A stretch of DNA of 32,889 nt from NCBI GenBank assembly GCA_900553015.1, contig USBY01000015.1:1-32889 (forward strand), read 5' to 3'. Made by a program: the position numbers and the translations under genes. Every line of letters begins with the position of its first letter. The first letter of the stretch is position 1. Positions 29,200-32,889 of the stretch are shown here, piece after piece. The notes below the pieces were generated by a model, which worked only from the letters and a program-made list of their open reading frames with translations, did no database searches and was not told the origin of the DNA. Source of the stretch: an uncultured Clostridium sp. Its GTDB lineage: Bacteria; Bacillota; Clostridia; TANB77; CAG-508.

Positions 29200-29910
29200 A
29201 TGGTAATTATATATGATTTTGATGGTACACTAACACCATATTCTTTACCACAATATGAAATAATAAAAAAATGTGGATATAATGAAGAAAAGCTAATGAA
29301 TAGAATAGCAGAAAAATTAACCAATAGCGAAGGTCTATATGAAGCTTATTACAAATGTTATATAGAGATATTATTGGAGAATAATATTTTACTAACTAAA
29401 GAAAATGTTTGTTTAGGTGCAGATAAAGTAGAATTTAATAATGGAGTTATAGAGTATTTTAAAAATTTCCAAAGTCAAACAACAGGAGTAAAACATTATA
29501 TTGTTACTTCTGGAATAAAAGATTATGTGGATAAAACAGTAATTAGAAAATTTGTAGATGGTGTTTATGGTGTTACATTTAATGAAGAGAATGAAATATA
29601 TAAAGATATAGATATTTTATTAACAGATAAAAAGAAAGTAGACGTCATTAAGCATGTTCAAAAAGATAATCAGGAAACTAATAACATTATATATTTTGGT
29701 GATGGATTAACAGATAGTTTCGCATTTGAATATGTTCATAGTATAGGTGGTAAGAATGTATTTATAGCAACAAAAAATGAATCAATGGAAACGTATAAAA
29801 AATTAAATGTTAAAGGAATTATAGATAAATGTTTTGAACCAGATTTTAGTATGGGCTCTAAATTGAGTAAGTATATTCAAACACAAATAGAAGAGGAAAA
29901 ATGTAAATAA
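29200..29910 (+). CDS. HAD family hydrolase
   Basis: A 236-residue haloacid-dehalogenase superfamily phosphatase. Motif I is DFDGT (D6 nucleophile, D8 acid/base), motif II is in HYIVTSG, and motif IV is the acidic IYFGDGLTDS. Helical cap residues run from about 17 to 80. The overall shape is that of the phosphoserine-phosphatase-like branch, but the substrate cannot be read. GAGGAG lies 6 nt upstream. It is in line with rnhA, and coaE starts from its own promoter downstream. Confidence 0.82.
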   Translation: MVIIYDFDGTLTPYSLPQYEIIKKCGYNEEKLMNRIAEKLTNSEGLYEAYYKCYIEILLENNILLTKENVCLGADKVEFNNGVIEYFKNFQSQTTGVKHYIVTSGIKDYVDKTVIRKFVDGVYGVTFNEENEIYKDIDILLTDKKKVDVIKHVQKDNQETNNIIYFGDGLTDSFAFEYVHSIGGKNVFIATKNESMETYKKLNVKGIIDKCFEPDFSMGSKLSKYIQTQIEEEKCK

Positions 29911-29948
29911 TTCTGTAGTAAAAACATGTGTTATGTTTACCCTAAATA

Positions 29949-29977
29949 TTGTTTATTTATGCAAAATATGGTATAAT
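29949..29977 (+). promoter_or_regulatory. Promoter of coaE
   Basis: TTGTTT (29949-29954), a 17-nt spacer ending ATGG, and TATAAT (29972-29977), with a TGn extended -10. Confidence 0.8.
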
Positions 29978-29998
29978 AGAAACGTGGGAGGTAGGCGT

Positions 29999-30574
29999 AT
30001 GAAAATAATAGGCGTAACAGGAAGTTCCGGAGCAGGAAAAGATACTTTATGTGAAATTCTAGAAAATAAATATAATGCAGAAATAGTAGATGCAGATAAA
30101 ATTGCTAGAGAGTTATCTAAAAAAGGAACAATGTACTTACAATCAATAGTTGAAAGTTTTGGTTCTGGAATAGTAGATAGAAAAGGTGAATTAAATAGAA
30201 AAAAATTAGCAAGTATTATATATGAAGATGATAAAAAGAGGGAAGAATTAAATAAGCTTACCTTTATTTATGTTGTAGATGAAATTAAGAAAAGAATTAA
30301 TAAAATAAAGAAGAAAATAATTGTTGTAAATGCTCCTTTATTATTTGAAAGCAATTTAGATCAAGTTTGTGATTTTGTAATTGCTGTTATAGCAGAAAGA
30401 AAAGTACAAATAGAAAGAATAATGAAGAGAGATAATATAAAAGAAGATGAAGCAGAAAAAAGATTAAATATGCAAAATACAGATGATTTTTATATAGAAA
30501 ATGCAGATTATATTATACATAATAAAGGAGATATAAAAGACATCGAAAAACAATTAAAAGACATAAAAATATAA
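29999..30574 (+). CDS. coaE: Dephospho-CoA kinase
   Basis: Phosphorylates dephospho-CoA at the 3'-hydroxyl, the last step of CoA synthesis. The 191-residue chain is near the usual 200. The P-loop is GSSGAGKDT (8-16; Asp replaces the usual Ser/Thr before T16), followed by VDADKIAREL with D31 and D33, PLLFES for the substrate pocket, and the lid segment QIERIMKRDN with the arginines that close on ATP. The ATG at 29999 has GGGAGG 8-9 nt upstream and is chosen over a frame opening 66 nt earlier. The preceding pathway enzyme coaD is at 3539-4021 in the same window. Confidence 0.93.
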   Translation: MKIIGVTGSSGAGKDTLCEILENKYNAEIVDADKIARELSKKGTMYLQSIVESFGSGIVDRKGELNRKKLASIIYEDDKKREELNKLTFIYVVDEIKKRINKIKKKIIVVNAPLLFESNLDQVCDFVIAVIAERKVQIERIMKRDNIKEDEAEKRLNMQNTDDFYIENADYIIHNKGDIKDIEKQLKDIKI

Positions 30575-30591
30575 TTAAACAATTTTTGTTA

Positions 30592-30630
30592 TTAACGATT
30601 CTAAAGATTTTTTAGAGTCGTTTTTTTTTT
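30592..30630 (+). terminator. Terminator of coaE
   Basis: AACGATTCTAAA (30594-30605) pairs with TTTAGAGTCGTT (30611-30622), one G-T, with a 5-nt loop and a ten-T run. Confidence 0.9.
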
Positions 30631-30664
30631 CGTATTACAAAAATATTACATTTTAGTTATTTTA

Positions 30665-30693
30665 TTGAAAAGAAAATAACATTGGCATATAAT
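30665..30693 (+). promoter_or_regulatory. Promoter of the 30727-EndoQ operon
   Basis: TTGAAA (30665-30670), a 17-nt spacer and TATAAT (30688-30693). Confidence 0.75.
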
Positions 30694-30726
30694 TAACAAA
30701 AATGTCATATAAGAGGAGTAATGAAT

Positions 30727-31545
30727 ATGTATAATGATAGCTTTGCAGATATGATGCTAAATGAAAGAAAATTATCCGAAAAAATGAAGATATTATTGTA
30801 TTTTAAGAAAAAACATAACTGCTTTTTTGATAATACAGTAATATTTAAAACAGAAATTTGTAGAATGTTTTTAGAGCATACAAAACCTGATGTTGATAAT
30901 AATTTAGTGCTAACAGCATGTTTATTATATGCGTGCAAAAAGAGTGTAATTTCATTTACAGAAGAAAAAAGAAGAACATATTTACGTAAAGGAGCAGAAT
31001 ATCTTGAGGAATTAGGATTCGACAAAAAGTTTTGTAGAATTTGTGAACAAGCTAATAGAATTGCTAACATTACACCAAGAGATAAAGAGGGAGACATATT
31101 AGAATTAATAGATAATTTTGGAATGCTTCTAGATAGAGATGATAGAAGAGCTTTTAATCCAACAGAGGCTTTATTCGTTTTGGAAAATGAAAATTTAAAG
31201 GGATTAGAAAATGTATATTTGCAAGACTTTAAAGAATTTGTTATGGAATATGAAAACTTAGAGACTCTTGGATTAGACAAAAGTAAAATAATTACAAGAT
31301 GGCAAACTAAAATTAATATGCTTCCAAAATATAATTTAGTCCAAGGGATTAATGCGGCCATAGATTATAGAACAACTGCTAAAAAATTATACATAGAAGG
31401 CAAAAAATTAGAAGTTAATAAAAATGGAATAAGAGACAATAAACAAGAAATAAATGCAGATAGAAGAATAAAACACGAAATAGCAAAACAAATAGATGAA
31501 GAGCATAAATTTTCTGACTTGTTGAACATAAGTGGGGAGGAATAA
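30727..31545 (+). CDS. Unknown protein, operon partner of an EndoQ-like nuclease
   Basis: A 272-residue soluble, mostly helical protein, not recognised. The central part (LVLTACLLYACKK, then RRTYLRKGAEYLEELGFDKKF, CRICEQANRI and DILELIDNFGMLLDRDDRR) has the rhythm of HD-domain helices, but the canonical HD metal residues are not in place; it may be a degenerate HD-like fold. The C-terminal 60 residues are Lys/Asp/Glu-rich and probably extended helix. An in-frame ATG lies 6 nt earlier, but GAGGAG spacing (8 nt) favours 30727. The stop is 2 nt before the EndoQ-like start, implying translational coupling and a shared function, perhaps in DNA handling. Confidence 0.7.
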   Translation: MYNDSFADMMLNERKLSEKMKILLYFKKKHNCFFDNTVIFKTEICRMFLEHTKPDVDNNLVLTACLLYACKKSVISFTEEKRRTYLRKGAEYLEELGFDKKFCRICEQANRIANITPRDKEGDILELIDNFGMLLDRDDRRAFNPTEALFVLENENLKGLENVYLQDFKEFVMEYENLETLGLDKSKIITRWQTKINMLPKYNLVQGINAAIDYRTTAKKLYIEGKKLEVNKNGIRDNKQEINADRRIKHEIAKQIDEEHKFSDLLNISGEE

Positions 31546-31547
31546 AA

Positions 31548-32753
31548 ATGAATGAATTTTTTGCAGATTTGCATGTACATATTGGTAGAGCAGAAAATAA
31601 CAAGCCAATAAAGATTACTGCAGCGAAAAGTTTAAACTTTGCAAATATTGCAAAAGAATGTGAAGAAAGAAAAGGAATAAATATAGTAGGAATTATAGAT
31701 TGTGCATCACCATATGTTATTCAAGATATAGAAGAATTTTTAAAAACAGGCGATGCATACGAGCTAGAAGATGGAGGAATTATATATAAAGATAAAGTAT
31801 GTATAATACTTGGAAGTGAAACCGAAACATCAGAAAAAGGTAGAAACGGAAAAAAAGGATCAGCACACAACTTGTGCTATTTTCCACATCTAAAAGATAT
31901 AAAAGCTTATTCAGAAGAAATGAGTAAACATATAAAAAATATAACATTAAGTACACAAAGATCAGATTTATCTGGTTATGAGTTAATAGATATTGTAGAA
32001 AAATATAATGGTATATTGGTTCCAGCTCATGCTTTTACACCTTTTAAGAGTTATTATGGAAATTGTACAGACAGACTTAAAGATATATTTAAAGAAAAAT
32101 ATGATAAAATTTTTGCAGTAGAATTAGGTTTAAGTTCTGATACATATTTAGCAGATATGATATCAGAATTAGAAGATAAAACGTTCGTTACAAATTCAGA
32201 TGCTCATTCATTACCTAAAATAGCAAGAGAATATAACAAGATACAAATGGAAGATATATCTTTTAAGGAACTAGTTAAAGCACTAAAAAATGAAGATGGA
32301 AGAAAAATTGTTGCAAATTACGGACTAGATCCAAAACTTGGTAAATATCATAGAACATATTGTGATGCTTGCAATTCTACAATTCAAACCAAAGAACCAG
32401 TAGAAGTATGTCCTTATTGTGGAAGTAGTAAAGTTACATTTGGAGTTTTTGATAGGATAGAATTAATAAAAGATAAAAAAGAATCTGTAAGTCCAAAATC
32501 TAGACCTGATTATATATATCAAACACCATTAGGTTTTGTACCTGGTTTAGGAAATAAAACAATAGAAAAACTATTAGATAATTTTGGAACAGAAATGAAT
32601 ATATTACATAAGTTGTCATTTGATGATATAGAAGCTGTTGTAGGAACTAAGTTGGCAACAATTATTGATGAATCTAGAAAAGGAAGATTACAAATAGAAG
32701 CTGGTGGAGGAGGAAATTACGGAAAAGTTTCCACAAAAACACTAGATAATTAG
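31548..32753 (+). CDS. Endonuclease Q-like PHP protein
   Basis: Resembles endonuclease Q (YqxK-type), which nicks DNA 5' to deaminated bases such as uracil and hypoxanthine. The 401-residue chain has an N-terminal PHP metal domain with D7-L-H9-V-H11 and later metal residues in AHAFTPF (H161) and NSDAH (D218, H220). A zinc finger CDAC/CPYC follows (C272, C275, C288, C291), and then a helix-hairpin-helix DNA-binding region (GFVPGLGNKTIEKLLDNFG, 329-347). This domain order matches EndoQ. GGGGAGG lies upstream, overlapping the end of the unknown gene by coupling distance. A DUF84 ITP/XTPase earlier in the window acts on the same class of damage in the nucleotide pool. Confidence 0.85.
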   Translation: MNEFFADLHVHIGRAENNKPIKITAAKSLNFANIAKECEERKGINIVGIIDCASPYVIQDIEEFLKTGDAYELEDGGIIYKDKVCIILGSETETSEKGRNGKKGSAHNLCYFPHLKDIKAYSEEMSKHIKNITLSTQRSDLSGYELIDIVEKYNGILVPAHAFTPFKSYYGNCTDRLKDIFKEKYDKIFAVELGLSSDTYLADMISELEDKTFVTNSDAHSLPKIAREYNKIQMEDISFKELVKALKNEDGRKIVANYGLDPKLGKYHRTYCDACNSTIQTKEPVEVCPYCGSSKVTFGVFDRIELIKDKKESVSPKSRPDYIYQTPLGFVPGLGNKTIEKLLDNFGTEMNILHKLSFDDIEAVVGTKLATIIDESRKGRLQIEAGGGGNYGKVSTKTLDN

Positions 32754-32811
32754 TTCTAAAAATCATTTTATTACATAGATATTATGTATAAATAATTCTA
32801 TGGAGGATAAA

Positions 32812-32889
32812 ATGAAAAAAACAAAAAATACATATATAGAGGTAATTTTAAAAAACTTACAAGAAAATAAAAAAATATATATATTATTA
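32812..32889 (+). CDS. Start of a membrane protein gene, possibly spoIIM (partial)
   Basis: The first 26 codons of a gene cut by the window end. TGGAGGAT lies 6-7 nt upstream of the ATG. The readable N-terminus (MKKTKNTYIEVILKNLQENK, then KIYILL) is a short basic amphipathic helix leading into a hydrophobic stretch, as in SpoIIM, and in several Firmicutes spoIIM lies next to the yqxK/EndoQ-like gene. The gene context and organism support that reading, but 26 residues are too few to be sure. Confidence 0.45.
   Translation, partial: MKKTKNTYIEVILKNLQENKKIYILL

Noticed and set aside
1..32889. CRISPR array
   Set aside because: No set of regularly spaced identical repeats was found; the only close repeats are the REP-like elements, the MarR palindromes and the two tRNA genes.

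Overview
The window comes from a very AT-rich, spore-forming Firmicute, most likely an uncultured gut-type Clostridia. Supporting signs are A/T-saturated codon choice, purine-rich GGAGG-type ribosome binding sites, sigma-A promoters with 17-bp spacers, a cotJABC spore-coat operon, an Fe-S L-serine dehydratase and TmcAL. Genus-level assignment is not possible from the sequence alone.

Layout. 1-173: the end of a ribosomal RNA operon (5S rRNA 3' end, tRNA-Asn, terminator). 301-3515: a hydrolase gene broken by an in-frame stop, a DUF84 nucleotide-sanitising NTPase, a PII/NIF3-like protein, an HNH endonuclease of different composition, and an HD protein. 3539-4788: coaD on the minus strand, divergent from an HDIG protein. 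4808-8350: a second tRNA-Asn, a GNAT gene, L-serine dehydratase, a histidine phosphatase and two orphan genes. 8462-9608: alanine racemase.

9615-13765 is the most interesting part. A promoter is followed by a 15-residue leader peptide with three consecutive His codons, then by a set of mutually exclusive RNA stems ending in a strong terminator. After these come an amino-acid ABC transporter (binding protein, permease, HisP-like ATPase) and pepD, an aminoacyl-histidine dipeptidase. This reads as a classical ribosome-stalling histidine attenuator, with the same A-to-F logic as the enterobacterial his leader, controlling a histidine/His-dipeptide scavenging operon in a Gram-positive. A REP-like palindrome cluster sits between the binding-protein and permease genes.

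13841-18538: an APRT-like protein, a DUF5684-type membrane protein, a VbhA/Fic toxin-antitoxin pair, metK, a frameshifted ybaK-type deacylase gene and a GNAT gene. 18640-21189 (minus): an orphan membrane-anchored coiled-coil protein, then a MarR regulator with a double palindromic operator and a YczE-like membrane protein fused to a cytidylate-kinase-like domain. 21277-24231: a LysR regulator and the adjacent acetyltransferase-SDR-flavodoxin operon, which carries a LysR-type palindrome near -65. 24325-26425: another orphan gene, then cotJC-cotJB-cotJA. 26534-32889: a Ppx/GppA-like protein, tmcAL, rnhA, a HAD hydrolase, coaE, an unknown protein paired with an endonuclease Q-like protein, and the first 26 codons of a gene that may be spoIIM.

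Five solitary genes (2149, 5539, 7847, 18640, 24325) are noticeably less AT-rich than their neighbours. Most carry their own promoter and hairpin terminator, which suggests single-gene cassettes acquired by transfer. Two genes are disrupted (301-1161 by a nonsense codon, 17296-17776 by a one-base insertion). No CRISPR array, insertion sequence, prophage or replication origin was seen.
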